In this document: positions 1-8,505 of the stretch, piece by piece
Position numbering within the stretch: position 1 is the first letter of the stretch
How the letters are laid out: the number at the start of each line of letters is the position of its first letter
Source of the DNA: Paraconexibacter antarcticus
Lineage (GTDB): Bacteria > Actinomycetota > Thermoleophilia > Solirubrobacterales > Solirubrobacteraceae
DNA: 64,000 nucleotides
Direction: 5' to 3'
Assembly: GCF_024220175.1 (NCBI RefSeq)
Contig: NZ_CP098502.1
Location: 4,344,514-4,408,513 of the forward strand
Made by a program: the position numbers and the translations under genes
The notes under the pieces: generated by a model
What the model saw: the letters and a program-made list of their open reading frames with translations, nothing else
What the model was told of the DNA's origin: nothing
Databases searched by the model: none

Positions 1-280
1 CACGACGGCGATCGCAGCGAGGATCTGCGCTCGCGCGTCGGCCAGCCGCCGCAGCGGTGTTCGGGCGCGCGAGAGCCGAGGCGAGGGCGGGGTCACCGGA
101 CGAGGATGGCGCCGGCTCGCCGTGGCGGCATCCGTGGAGGGCCGCGGTACGGCCGGGGAAGGTCCGCGGCGCGGTGGTCCACGCGGCGACGCTGACCGGG
201 GGTGCCGCGGCACGGTTGCTCATCGCGCCCGACGCCGGCCGGCAGACCCCCTGGAGATGTTCACGAACTGCCGAGAGCCT

Positions 281-329
<49 letters not shown>

Positions 330-380
330 CGGCGTTTCGTCGGATTTTGGCTCTAGCAAGCCACCTGGGTGTCGTCAACT

Positions 381-396
381 CGCCAAATACTCGCCA
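381..396. promoter_or_regulatory. Phased CGCCA repeats, probable integrase arm site
   Basis: CGCCA occurs at 381-385 and again at 392-396, an 11-bp period, 52 bases inside the element from the core repeat. The same pair with the same 11-bp period occurs at 27667/27678 beside the third core copy. Both loci also share a TGGCTCTA-N-CAAGCCA block between core and repeats. Arm-type binding sites for tyrosine integrases are typically short direct repeats at this distance. The role is inferred. Confidence 0.5.
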
Positions 397-425
397 GAAA
401 CTCTCCGATCTTCCACGGGGCCGCG

Positions 426-1115
426 TCAGTCGCCAGGGTCGAAGGCCGTGCGAAGCCACGTACCGTCGACCGCCGGCCAGCCGAAATCGCTTGGCCGGAA
501 GTGCTCGCGCGTGAAGTGACGAAAGGTGACGGCGAGGGTTCGGTGTCCGTCGTGGTCGTAGTCCTGCGCTTCGCCGTTAGGCACGATGTCGCGGTCGTCG
601 GAGATGAGGAAGTCGCTGTCGGCAAGCAGCGCACCGTGGACGATCGCGTCGTCGTTCGGGTCTCGGGTGTGTGGGGGGACGTCGGTCGGGTCGAACGGCG
701 CAGGCCCCGCGACGCAGACGCTCTCGAACTGGCGCCGCAGGGGCAGGATGTCCTGCTCGCGGATCGTCGGGTCAAGGCGCGGCCCTGCCTCGCGGAGCTT
801 GCGGGCGAACTCGTCGAACAGCGTCGAGAATCCGACGGCGTGCCAATCACCGGGGGCATCGAAGGGCAGCAGTTCGGCGAGGGCTGCTCGCCGTCGCTCG
901 GCGCGTTCGACCATCTGCTCGAGCACGTCGACGCCGTGCACCGAGCCGCCTTCAGCCTCGGCGAGCTCTTTCAACGCATCGAGGTCGAGGCGCAGGTGCT
1001 CGGCCCGGTAACCGACGGCCCCGTAGGCCAACACGACCAGGAGCTTGCGTGGATGGCCGCTCGGCGAGAGCATCGCCGGCAGCGCGACGCTCGTATCGAC
1101 GGTGACCAGAGGCAC
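426..1115 (-). CDS. PIN-domain protein, probable toxin of a HTH-PIN module
   Basis: The 229-residue product starts with a GTG and opens with VTVDTSVALP, the first acidic strand of a PIN ribonuclease fold. A late block with DDAIVHGALLADSDFLISDDRD resembles the acidic cluster of PIN proteins. It is longer than VapC-type toxins (about 130 residues), so it may carry an extra domain. It lies 35 bases downstream of a small HTH gene in the same direction, an arrangement known for excisionase-like HTH/PIN toxin-antitoxin pairs. If active it would cleave RNA. It ends near the distal attachment copy and so belongs to element 1. No toxicity is shown by sequence; a housekeeping PIN nuclease is the alternative. 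Confidence 0.72.
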   Translation of the reverse strand: MPLVTVDTSVALPAMLSPSGHPRKLLVVLAYGAVGYRAEHLRLDLDALKELAEAEGGSVHGVDVLEQMVERAERRRAALAELLPFDAPGDWHAVGFSTLFDEFARKLREAGPRLDPTIREQDILPLRRQFESVCVAGPAPFDPTDVPPHTRDPNDDAIVHGALLADSDFLISDDRDIVPNGEAQDYDHDGHRTLAVTFRHFTREHFRPSDFGWPAVDGTWLRTAFDPGD

Positions 1116-1118
1116 TAC

Positions 1119-1142
1119 CGTCGCACGCTAATCCGTGCGACG
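1119..1142. promoter_or_regulatory. 8-bp perfect inverted repeat between HTH and PIN genes
   Basis: CGTCGCAC (1119-1126) and GTGCGACG (1135-1142) are exact reverse complements with an 8-base spacer. They sit immediately upstream of the PIN gene GTG start. In RNA this makes a stable hairpin over the ribosome-binding region; in DNA it could be an operator. Either would couple PIN synthesis to its upstream partner. This is a structural observation only. Confidence 0.45.
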
Positions 1143-1150
1143 GACTGAAC

Positions 1151-1426
1151 TCAGCCGCGCGACTCGCCGGTTGCGGCGCGCACGTCGTCCTCCGAGAGGT
1201 CCGCGAAGCGCTCGTCGAGCGCGGCGACCTCTGCCGCCAGATCGTGCGTGCCCTGAAGCGAAGCCAGCAGCGCCCCTTGCGGGATCCGGAGGCTGCCGCC
1301 TGGCAACTTCACGTAGGGCACTTTGTCGCCGGCGACCCACCGGCGGATCGTCTTCTCCGAGACGTTCAGCAGCGACGCCGCTTGAGCGACGGTCAGGAGT
1401 TGAGGGCGAGCGGCGGTTTGGCGCAT
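1151..1426 (-). CDS. MerR/excisionase-type HTH protein, probable antitoxin or Xis
   Basis: The 91-residue protein contains LTVAQAASLLNVSEKTIRRW near its N terminus, a classic Xis/MerR-like helix-turn-helix, followed by a short wing (KVPYVKLPGGSLRIP) and an acidic C-terminal tail. I chose the ATG at 1426 because the reading frame upstream of it has no homologous-looking residues. It is co-directional with the PIN gene and divergent from the TOTE gene. The intergenic region holds three GGACA repeats at 10-bp period that it could bind. It could serve as antitoxin, as recombination directionality factor, or as both. Confidence 0.78.
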   Translation of the reverse strand: MRQTAARPQLLTVAQAASLLNVSEKTIRRWVAGDKVPYVKLPGGSLRIPQGALLASLQGTHDLAAEVAALDERFADLSEDDVRAATGESRG

Positions 1427-1484
1427 GACGAGACGATCCTTATCGCGATCATCGACAGGTCCCGATCCAAGATACACCATGGTT

Positions 1485-1509
1485 GGACAATCACGGACAA
1501 ATATGGACA
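1485..1509. promoter_or_regulatory. Three GGACA direct repeats, 10-bp phased
   Basis: GGACA starts at exactly 1485, 1495 and 1505, one helical turn apart, inside a relatively AT-rich stretch between the divergent HTH and TOTE genes. Helically phased direct repeats are typical of cooperative binding by small winged-helix Xis/MerR-like proteins. The adjacent HTH product is the obvious candidate ligand. Binding would control both divergent promoters. Confidence 0.5.
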
Positions 1510-1601
1510 CGGCCTGACTCCGGCGATGCTGGGTTCGGAGATCGCTCCCGCTCGAAGCGGCGCCGGGACCGCAAGCGGTCCGACGACTCCGAGACGATGG
1601 G

Positions 1602-3905
1602 ATGGTGAAGAGGGCCTCAACGATCGAACTGACGCGAGCGCGTGAGCGACTCGTGGAACTCGATCGCGAACGGGCGGAGTTGTGCCGGACGATCGCCGGC
1701 ATCGAAGCCGCCACCGGCGGCCCGGATGTCACGACGGCCGAGGGCCGCGTCGCGCTGTTCACGTCGCTCTTCCGTGGGCGCCCGGATGTCTTCGCCACTC
1801 GTTGGGAGAGCACCAAGAGCCCCGGCAAGACCGGCTGGTCTCCACGCTGCTTGAACGAGTGGCGGCCCGGTGTGTGCGAGAAACCGAGGGTCAAGTGCGC
1901 CGACTGCGGGCACCGACGCTTTGTCGCGTGGTCAGAGGCCGAGGCGCGTCGCCATCTCGAGGGGCGCCAGGTCGCGGGCATCTATCCACTGCTGGCCAAC
2001 GAGACCTGCTGGCTGGTCGCGATCGACCTTGATGGCCCAGGCTGGCGCGATGACGTTGGCGCGCTGCGTGACAGCGCCCGCGAGTTGAACATCCCAGTGC
2101 TCGTCGAGCGCTCACGCTCCGGCAACGGCGCGCACCTGTGGGTGCTGTTCACGCGACCCGTGGGCGCGCGCGTGGCGCGCGCCATCGGCTCGTTGCTGTT
2201 GACGCGCGCTATGCACCACCGGTCGATCTCGATGGCCTCCTATGACCGCCTGTTCCCCAACCAAGACACGATGCCCGCGGGCGGCTTTGGCAACCTGATC
2301 GCACTGCCGCTGCAGCACGCGCGGCGCGGCGATGGCTGCACAGTGTTCCTCGACTCAGATCTTGAGCCATGGCCGGATCAGTGGCTCTATCTCGCCGATG
2401 TTCAGCGGCTGGATAGCGAGCAGGCCGAGCAGATCGCCGCCGACGCCGAAGATGCCGGCGGGACGCTGGGCCTGCCCGAACGCGCGGTCACGAAGGCCCG
2501 CTCGCGCCCGCGCCAGCTGACGCCGGCCCCTTCGGGCGCGATTGAGGTCTGCTTGACGGGGCGCGTGGAGATTCCCACCGCCGGCATGTCGGCAGATCTC
2601 CGCGACCGTCTCCGGCGCACGGCCGCCTTCGCCAACCCGGAGTTCTTCGAGCGCGAACGCGCGCGACTCTCGACACACCAAACGCCCCGGGTCATCGCCT
2701 GCCACGAGGACACCGACGATCGGCTGATTCTCCCCCGAGGCTGCCTCGGCGGCGTCGTGGACGAACTCGAAACAGCGGGCACCGCCGTGACCATCCGCGA
2801 CGAACGCAGCCCCGGCACCCCGATCTCGGTGACGTTCGCCGGCACCCTCACCGGGCCGCAGCGGGCGGCGGTCAAAGCGATGGCCGCGCACGAGACCGGC
2901 GTGCTCGTGGCACCGCCCGGTGCCGGCAAGACCGTGATGGCGACCGCGCTCATCGCCAATCGCGCCCGATCCACGCTCGTGCTGGTCCACCGTCGACCCT
3001 TGCTTGAGCAGTGGATCAGCCGGCTGGCCGAGTTCCTGGACATCTCCTGCGATCAGATCGGATCGCCGGCCAAGGCCCCTGGCGCCAGCGGCATCGACGT
3101 CGTCATGGTCCAGACCCTGACCCGTCGCGAAGGCCTCGACCTGTCGCGCTACGGACACGTGATCGTCGACGAGTGCCATCACGTCCCGGCCTTCTCAGTC
3201 GAACGCCTCCTGCGCGAGCTCCCGGCCCGCGCCATCACCGGCCTGACCGCGACCCCGCAGCGCCGCGACGGGCACCACCCGATCATCACGATGCAGTGCG
3301 GACCCGTCCGCCACACGCTGACCCGGTCCGAACAGGTCGAGACGGCGACCCGCCGGGTACTCATCGCCCGCGACAGCGGCTTCGATCCCGTCCGTCTCCC
3401 GGTCGACCCGGGCATCCAGGAGGTCCTCAGCGCCGTCGCCGCCGACGCCTCGCGCACACGTCGCATCGCCGCCGACGCCATCGCTGAGTTGAGTGAGGAC
3501 CGCTACCCGCTCGTGCTCACCGAACGACGCGAACATCTCAACGCGATCGCCGAACTCATCACCGCTGAGACCGACCGCGTCGTCGTGCTGCACGGCGGCA
3601 TGGGCGTCAAAGCACGCCGTCGCAGCGACGAGGTGCTGACCAGCGACGGACCGCGAGTGGTCCTTGCGACCGGCCGCTACATCGGCGAAGGCTTCGACGA
3701 CCCGCGCCTTGACACGCTCATCCTCGCGATGCCGATCGCGTGGAAGGGAACGATGACCCAGTACGCCGGCCGACTGCACCGCCACCACGACACCAAGCAC
3801 GAGATCCGCATCGTCGACTACGTCGACCATGCGGTCCCGGTGCTGCGACGCATGTACGCAAAGCGCCAGCGCGCCTACACGAGCCTCGGCTACAAGACCG
3901 GCTGA
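1602..3905 (+). CDS. TOTE conflict-system primase-helicase (AEP fused to SF2 helicase)
   Basis: This 767-residue protein has a short N-terminal helical region. A module follows that opens with ALFTSLFRGRPDVFATRWES, a cysteine set (C83, C92, C99, C102) and WLVAIDLDG (D142/D144). Next come SGNGAHLW (173-180) and a FPNQD...GGFGNLIALPLQ block. These are hallmarks of the archaeo-eukaryotic primase domain of TOTE conflict systems. The C-terminal half is a superfamily-2 helicase: APPGAGKT (about 438-446), DECHH (about 522), LTATP, and QYAGRLHR (about 720). No separate nuclease domain is visible. TOTE systems are proposed anti-invader devices. Here it is the only large gene on a 4.8-kb integrative element; its last 16 bases overlap the convergent integrase gene. 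Confidence 0.88.
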   Translation: MVKRASTIELTRARERLVELDRERAELCRTIAGIEAATGGPDVTTAEGRVALFTSLFRGRPDVFATRWESTKSPGKTGWSPRCLNEWRPGVCEKPRVKCADCGHRRFVAWSEAEARRHLEGRQVAGIYPLLANETCWLVAIDLDGPGWRDDVGALRDSARELNIPVLVERSRSGNGAHLWVLFTRPVGARVARAIGSLLLTRAMHHRSISMASYDRLFPNQDTMPAGGFGNLIALPLQHARRGDGCTVFLDSDLEPWPDQWLYLADVQRLDSEQAEQIAADAEDAGGTLGLPERAVTKARSRPRQLTPAPSGAIEVCLTGRVEIPTAGMSADLRDRLRRTAAFANPEFFERERARLSTHQTPRVIACHEDTDDRLILPRGCLGGVVDELETAGTAVTIRDERSPGTPISVTFAGTLTGPQRAAVKAMAAHETGVLVAPPGAGKTVMATALIANRARSTLVLVHRRPLLEQWISRLAEFLDISCDQIGSPAKAPGASGIDVVMVQTLTRREGLDLSRYGHVIVDECHHVPAFSVERLLRELPARAITGLTATPQRRDGHHPIITMQCGPVRHTLTRSEQVETATRRVLIARDSGFDPVRLPVDPGIQEVLSAVAADASRTRRIAADAIAELSEDRYPLVLTERREHLNAIAELITAETDRVVVLHGGMGVKARRRSDEVLTSDGPRVVLATGRYIGEGFDDPRLDTLILAMPIAWKGTMTQYAGRLHRHHDTKHEIRIVDYVDHAVPVLRRMYAKRQRAYTSLGYKTG

Positions 3906-5050
3906 GGCCGCGCGGCGAGTTGATCGCTCAGGTCCAGCGAGGGCCCGAGACTGTCGTCGATGAGATGGCCGTAGTTGTCCAGCGTGAACGCGGCGGAGTG
4001 ATGCCCCATCCAGCGCTGCAAGCGAAGCGGGCTCGCGCCCGCGTCGATCAGCAGCGCGGCGCACGTATGGCGCAGCGTGTGGAAACGCGCCCACGGCACG
4101 CCCGCGCGCTCGGCGGCCGGGATCACCACGCGATAGCGCAGGTTCCCCGGTCGCAAGGCTGCGCCCTGCGCGCCGACAAACAGCAACTCGGTCTCCGCCC
4201 GATCGGCCGCGAGCACGGTCAGTCGCTCGGCGAGGTCGCGGCTGATCGGGATCGTGCGCCGGCCGTGCCGGGACTTCGGGCCTGTGAGCTGGCCGTCCAC
4301 GATCGCACGCCGCACGTGGATCCGCGGCTGCGCCGCATCGAGGTCGGCGTCCATGATCCGCAGCGCGATCGCCTCGGAGATCCGCAAGCCGGTCGAGGCC
4401 AGCATGTCGAAGAACGGTTGCCACGGTTCGGGGATCTCCGCCAGTAGTCGTGCAAGCTGCGCGCGACTGAGGAAGCGGCGCTCGTCGAACTCGTAGGCGC
4501 GTCCGCGCCGGCGCCGTGGCAGCAGGATCATCGGCTCGGATCGGTCGCCGAGCAGGCCCGACTGGGCGGCGTGTCGCAGGCAGGACTGCAGCGGCAGCAC
4601 GGCGTTGTGCACCGACCGGTCGCAAAGCCGGTGACCCTCGTCGTCGGTCAGACGGCACAGCCAGTCGACAAACGCGCGGGCGCGACGCTCGTCGATGTCG
4701 CGCAGGCGCTCCTCGGGCGCGAAGTAGGCCAGCGCGTAGGTGATCAGTAGCCGCCGGTACTCACGGCGCGTGCGGTCGTTGATGACGTCGTTGGCGCCGC
4801 GGCCGGCGTAGTTGTCGACCCACTCCAGCGCGTAGGCGTGCAGCGTCGGCCCGGCGCGCCAGCTCGCCTCCTCGGCGGTGCGCCGGATCTTGATCTCGCG
4901 CGCCTCGCGAAACGTCGCCGCGAACTCCTTGCGCTGGTGGCCATCCTGTCGGTAGACCGCCACCCAGCGCGAACCTCGCTGATAGACCCCAGGGTGCGTT
5001 GTCGTCCTCAGCGCCTTGGAGTGTTGCCCTGTTGCCCCCGGTGTTGCCAT
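3890..5050 (-). CDS. Tyrosine-type integrase of element 1
   Basis: The 386-residue product has an N-terminal arm-binding region (VYQRGSRWVAVYR), a SAM-like core-binding domain, and the catalytic set: R in LASTGLRISEAIALR, HTLRHTCAALL (H-x-x-R), GHHSA, and Y in FTLDNYGHL. Its start lies about 65 bases from the tRNA-Arg gene, the usual place for an integrase that recombines a tRNA 3' end. It is related in sequence to the integrase at 54711-55946. A cluster of TGTTGCC repeats overlaps the start. The catalytic residues look intact, so the element could still be mobile. Confidence 0.93.
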   Translation of the reverse strand: MATPGATGQHSKALRTTTHPGVYQRGSRWVAVYRQDGHQRKEFAATFREAREIKIRRTAEEASWRAGPTLHAYALEWVDNYAGRGANDVINDRTRREYRRLLITYALAYFAPEERLRDIDERRARAFVDWLCRLTDDEGHRLCDRSVHNAVLPLQSCLRHAAQSGLLGDRSEPMILLPRRRRGRAYEFDERRFLSRAQLARLLAEIPEPWQPFFDMLASTGLRISEAIALRIMDADLDAAQPRIHVRRAIVDGQLTGPKSRHGRRTIPISRDLAERLTVLAADRAETELLFVGAQGAALRPGNLRYRVVIPAAERAGVPWARFHTLRHTCAALLIDAGASPLRLQRWMGHHSAAFTLDNYGHLIDDSLGPSLDLSDQLAARPQPVL

Positions 5051-5059
5051 CGGGCAACA
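5022..5059. promoter_or_regulatory. TGTTGCC repeat cluster over integrase start
   Basis: TGTTGCC occurs directly at 5022, 5030 and 5042, with an inverted copy GGCAACA at 5053-5059. The last direct copy and the inverted copy frame the integrase ATG (5050). A perfect hairpin, CGCCTG-TTTG-CAGGCG, follows at 5081-5096. The cluster could be an operator controlling integrase or a set of arm sites on the tRNA side. Role inferred. Confidence 0.4.
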
Positions 5060-5113
5060 ACATCAGGACTAGCGAGAAACCGCCTGTTTGCAGGCGATTT
5101 GTCGCGGAAAACA

Positions 5114-5190
<77 letters not shown>

Positions 5191-5314
5191 GTGGCGGGCG
5201 CGCGGGCGCCCGTCGGATCACATGGTAGGCGACCCGTGCGGCCGGTGACGGTGTGGGTGTCATCGCAGCGCCGCTTGCGCGGTTCGTCACGAGCGGGGTG
5301 GGTACGCGTAGGAC

Positions 5315-5665
5315 ATGACCACCTCATCAGACGAGCAGACCGGCGACGACGGACCGGAGGCCGCGCGGGAGGAGATGCGGGCCTTCGAGGCGCGTGACGA
5401 GCTCCCGTCGGACCCGAGCGAGTGGCCGGACGGGAAGGCGAAGTTCCTCACCTTCGGCCACGAGAGCGATGAGCCGTACGGCGAGGGGCCGACGGCGAAG
5501 CTCGGGCCGGGGACGGTCGAGCGCGGCGCCGACGGCACCGTGATGGTCAACGGCGAGCAGGTCGACAACCCCGAGGACTACAAGGGCGACCCGATCCCCG
5601 GCGGCCCGACCGACCCGGAGGCCGAGCGCACGCCGGCCGAGCAGCAGCGGTTCGAGCGCCGCTGA
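5315..5665 (+). CDS. Small acidic hypothetical protein
   Basis: The 116-residue product is rich in Asp, Glu, Gly and Pro, has no membrane segment and no domain I recognise. Codon usage matches neighbouring chromosomal genes and the ATG follows a plausible spacer. A central stretch, GTVERGADGTVMVNGEQVDNPEDY, looks like short beta strands in an otherwise disordered chain. It stands alone just after the tRNA. Function unknown. Confidence 0.62.
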   Translation: MTTSSDEQTGDDGPEAAREEMRAFEARDELPSDPSEWPDGKAKFLTFGHESDEPYGEGPTAKLGPGTVERGADGTVMVNGEQVDNPEDYKGDPIPGGPTDPEAERTPAEQQRFERR

Positions 5666-5757
5666 GTCGTCGCGGCGAACGTCAGCCGCCCACGCCGAGT
5701 GACAGCTCAGGCAGGACAGGTCTGCGTGAGCTGTCAGTCAGCGCCCCGGGCGGGCGC

Positions 5758-6054
5758 TCAGCCCGCCGCGGCCGCCCGCCCGCGCTCGGTCGCGAACCGC
5801 GCGGCGCTCCGGGCCCGAGCCTTCGCGGCCTCGACGTCGCGGTCCTTCGGCGGCGCGGTGGTGACGAGGTCCTCCAGCAGCGCGGTGGTGGCGGCCGCGA
5901 CGGCGTCGACCGCCCGTTCGAACGCGACGGCGTTCGCCTGCGAGGGCTTGGAGGACCCGCTGACCTTGCGGACGTACTGCAGCGCGGCGGCCCGGACCTC
6001 GTCCTCGGTCGCCGGCGGCGCGAAGTTGTGGAGCTGACGGATGTTGCGGCACAT
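5758..6054 (-). CDS. DUF2277 family protein
   Basis: The 98-residue protein begins MCRNIRQLHNFAPPATEDEVRAA and continues LQYVRKVSGSSKPSQANAVAFERAV, which matches the DUF2277 family along its whole length. The start is fixed by the conserved MCRNI N terminus at 6054, not by the longer upstream frame. The function of the family is unknown. The DNA encoding its first residues and leader is repeated three times upstream (6046-6190), which may affect initiation. Confidence 0.88.
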   Translation of the reverse strand: MCRNIRQLHNFAPPATEDEVRAAALQYVRKVSGSSKPSQANAVAFERAVDAVAAATTALLEDLVTTAPPKDRDVEAAKARARSAARFATERGRAAAAG

Positions 6055-6190
6055 CCCGTCAGCGTAGAACGGCGCCGGCGCCACGACCAGGCCCCGACGG
6101 GAGGCCGGCGGCACATCCGTCAGCGTAGAACGGCGCGAACGCGGGGACCAGGCCCCCGCGGCACATAGGGACCAGCGTAGAACCGTGCCC
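6046..6190. repeat. Three imperfect tandem copies of the DUF2277 start region
   Basis: Units begin at 6046, 6108 and 6158 with the shared block GCGGCACAT...CAGCGTAGAAC. On the minus strand each unit reads as a leader followed by ATGTGCCGC (Met-Cys-Arg), the real gene start being the innermost copy. The units differ in length (62, 50 and about 33 bases). They fill the space between the divergent DUF2277 and acyl-CoA dehydrogenase genes. This looks like local duplication of a promoter/start segment. Confidence 0.7.
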
Positions 6191-6242
6191 GAAGTGAATC
6201 CAGTTCATTGACGGCGCGCGGGCGGACCGGGAAGATCCGCGG

Positions 6243-7442
6243 GTGAGCACCACCGAGACCCCCGCCACCGCCGAAGAGCCCGTCATCCGGCTCGTCCCGT
6301 CCGCCGAGGAGCGCCTGCTGCGCGAGTCGGTCGGCGCCATCGCCGCCCGCTACGGGCAGAAGTACATGCTCGAGTGCACGGAGGCGGGTGAGCCGCCGAC
6401 CGCACTGTGGGACGAGCTCGCCGAGCACGGCTTCGTCGGCGCGAACCTCCCGGAGGAGTACGGCGGCGGCGGGATGGGGATGACCGGCCTCGCGATCGTC
6501 CAGGAAGAGCTCGCCCATCACGGCTGCACACAGCTGCTGCTCGTCGTCTCCCCCGCGATCGCCGGCTCGATCCTCGCCAAGCACGGCACGCCCGAGCAGA
6601 AACAGCGCTGGATCCCCGGCCTCGCCGACGGCACCGAGCGGATCTCCTTCGCGGTGACCGAGGCCGACGCCGGCACGAACACGCACAAGATCAAGACGCG
6701 CGCGAAGCGCAGCCCCGGCGGCGACTGGGTCATCAACGGCCAGAAGACGTACATCTCCGCCGTCGAGCACGCGACCGCCGTGCTCGTCGTCGCGCGGGCG
6801 GAGCAGGAGGACGGGACGCTCGGCCTGCCGCTCCTGTTCATCGTCGACGCGGACGCGCCGGGCATGACGCGGGAGGCGATCCCGACGGCGCTGCGGATGC
6901 CCGACCGCCAGTGGACGCTCTTCTTCGACGACCTCACCGTCTCCCCCGACCGCGTGCTCGGCGGCGAGATCGGTGGCCTCGGCGCGCTCTTCGACGGGCT
7001 GAACCCCGAGCGGATCATGGCCGCCGCCGGTGCCCTCGGCGCCGCCGACCGTGCCCTGGACCTCGCGGCGTCCTACGCCCGCGAGCGCAACGTGTGGGGC
7101 CAGCCGATCGGCGCCCACCAGGGGGTCGCCCACCCGCTCGCGAAGATCAAGGTCGAGGTCGAGCTCGCACGCCTCATGGTCACGAAGGCCTGCGCCCTCT
7201 ACGACGCCGGCTGGAAGGGTGCCGGGGAGGCGTCCAACATGGGCAAGTACGCGGCCGCGGAGGCCGCGGTCCACGCGGTCGACCAGGCGATCCAGACCCA
7301 CGGCGGCAACGGCGTCGCCCTCGAGTACGGCATCAGCGACATGTGGTGGGGGGCGCGTCTGACGCGCATCGCCCCGGTGTCGGCCGAGATGATCCTCAAC
7401 TACGTCGCCGAGCACTCGCTCGGCCTGCCCAAGAGCTACTGA
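6243..7442 (+). CDS. Acyl-CoA dehydrogenase
   Basis: This 399-residue flavoenzyme of normal family length starts with GTG. It has the N-terminal helical domain, a middle beta domain with ISFAVTEADAGTNTHKIKT, and a C-terminal helical domain with YARERNVWGQPIGAHQGV and QTHGGNGVALEY. These are the FAD- and CoA-binding landmarks of the family. It would introduce a 2,3 double bond into an acyl-CoA. It is monocistronic, with a hairpin after its stop. Chain-length specificity cannot be read from the sequence. Confidence 0.9.
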   Translation: MSTTETPATAEEPVIRLVPSAEERLLRESVGAIAARYGQKYMLECTEAGEPPTALWDELAEHGFVGANLPEEYGGGGMGMTGLAIVQEELAHHGCTQLLLVVSPAIAGSILAKHGTPEQKQRWIPGLADGTERISFAVTEADAGTNTHKIKTRAKRSPGGDWVINGQKTYISAVEHATAVLVVARAEQEDGTLGLPLLFIVDADAPGMTREAIPTALRMPDRQWTLFFDDLTVSPDRVLGGEIGGLGALFDGLNPERIMAAAGALGAADRALDLAASYARERNVWGQPIGAHQGVAHPLAKIKVEVELARLMVTKACALYDAGWKGAGEASNMGKYAAAEAAVHAVDQAIQTHGGNGVALEYGISDMWWGARLTRIAPVSAEMILNYVAEHSLGLPKSY

Positions 7443-7448
7443 GCAGCG

Positions 7449-7508
7449 GAGGACCCCACCCACCCGCCCCGCGGCGCGTGCCCGCCGCCGGAGTGGGTGG
7501 GGTTCCTC
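7449..7508 (+). terminator. Long hairpin after acyl-CoA dehydrogenase
   Basis: GAGGACCCCACCCAC after the stop pairs, with one bulge, with GTGGGTGGGGTTCCTC at 7493-7508, enclosing a GC-rich loop. There is no clear T-run, as is common in GC-rich actinobacteria. It probably ends the dehydrogenase transcript. Confidence 0.5.
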
Positions 7509-7650
7509 TCCCCGGGTCGGGTCCGTCCTACCCGAAGATCTTGCGTGTACGCGCCGACGTCGGCCGGCATGCGCCTGAGCGCGAGCCGCCGACGGCCGCG
7601 ATCTCCGAGAGCGTGCACAGGGAGCGCCTGTTCATACGAGCGAGAACGCG

Positions 7651-7677
7651 CGCGCCCGGCCAGGGTTGGCCGGACGC
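7651..7677 (-). terminator. Hairpin after ABC permease gene
   Basis: CCGGCCA-GGGT-TGGCCGG with flanking CGCG arms forms a stem of about 12 bp just past the stop of the leftward permease gene (7699). No T-run follows. It is a likely terminator for the ABC operon or a bidirectional barrier. Confidence 0.42.
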
Positions 7678-7698
7678 GTGAAGATCCCGCCCGGAGTG

Positions 7699-8505
7699 TC
7701 AGGCCCGTAACCGGTACCCGATCCGGAAGAGCCGCAGGTTCAGGGCGAAGAGCGCCGTCACCGCGACGGTGAGCAGACCGAGCGACAGCGCGACGCTCGC
7801 CTCGGTGTAGTCCAGGAACCCGTACCGGACGAGGTTGATCATGTAGTAGACCGGGTTCAGGTGGGTGATCGTCTCGTACGGCTGCGGCAGCAGCGCCGAC
7901 GAGTAGAAGACGCCGCCGAGGAAGATGAGCGGCTGCAGGACGAACGTCTGCGCGAACGAGACGTCGTCGAACTGCTCGGCTCGGACCCCGATGAGCACGC
8001 CGAGCTGGGCGAAGAAGAACCCGACGAGCGACAGGGACAGGGCGAGGACGACCGGGTGATGGACCGGGAGGTCGACGAGCAGGGACGCCGCGATGAACGT
8101 CAGCGTCGAGATGAGCGCCCCGCGGAGGAAGCCGCCGAGCGAGAACGCGAGCAGCAGCTCCAGCGGCGATGCGGGCGAGGAGAGCTGGTCGTCGATCGCC
8201 CGCTGGAACTTCTGCTGGAGGATCGACGAGGAGTTGTTCGAGAAGGCGTTGATCGCCCAGGCCATCATGATGAGGCCGGGGACCACGAAGACGACGTACT
8301 TGTAGCCGTGCAGATGCCCGACGCGCGACCCGAGCGCGGCGCCGAAGACGCTGATGTAGAGGAACGTCTCCAGCAGCGGGGCGCCGACGGTCTGGCGCTT
8401 GATCTTCATGAAGCGGCTGACCTCGCGGCGCAGCAGCGCCCCGAAGCGGATCTGGGCCTCGCTCAACGCGAAGGACCGGCGGGCGGTGAGGTCTCGCGTG
8501 CTCAT
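7699..8505 (-). CDS. ABC-2 type transporter permease (DrrB-like)
   Basis: The 268-residue integral membrane protein has about six hydrophobic segments, including a first one near LLETFLYISVFGAAL and a final one near LGLLTVAVTALFALNL. Between them lies the ABC-2 segment (QPLIFLGGVFYSSALLPQPYETITHLNPVYYMINLVRY) typical of DrrB/NodJ exporters. The ATG at 8505 overlaps the stop of the upstream ATPase gene (ATGA), so the pair is translationally coupled. It would form the export channel for a drug- or lipid-like substrate; the substrate is unknown. Confidence 0.88.
   Translation of the reverse strand: MSTRDLTARRSFALSEAQIRFGALLRREVSRFMKIKRQTVGAPLLETFLYISVFGAALGSRVGHLHGYKYVVFVVPGLIMMAWAINAFSNNSSSILQQKFQRAIDDQLSSPASPLELLLAFSLGGFLRGALISTLTFIAASLLVDLPVHHPVVLALSLSLVGFFFAQLGVLIGVRAEQFDDVSFAQTFVLQPLIFLGGVFYSSALLPQPYETITHLNPVYYMINLVRYGFLDYTEASVALSLGLLTVAVTALFALNLRLFRIGYRLRA

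Noticed and set aside
6046-6190. CRISPR-like array
   Set aside because: Only three units of unequal length, overlapping a coding start and without unique spacers. They are tandem duplications of a gene start.
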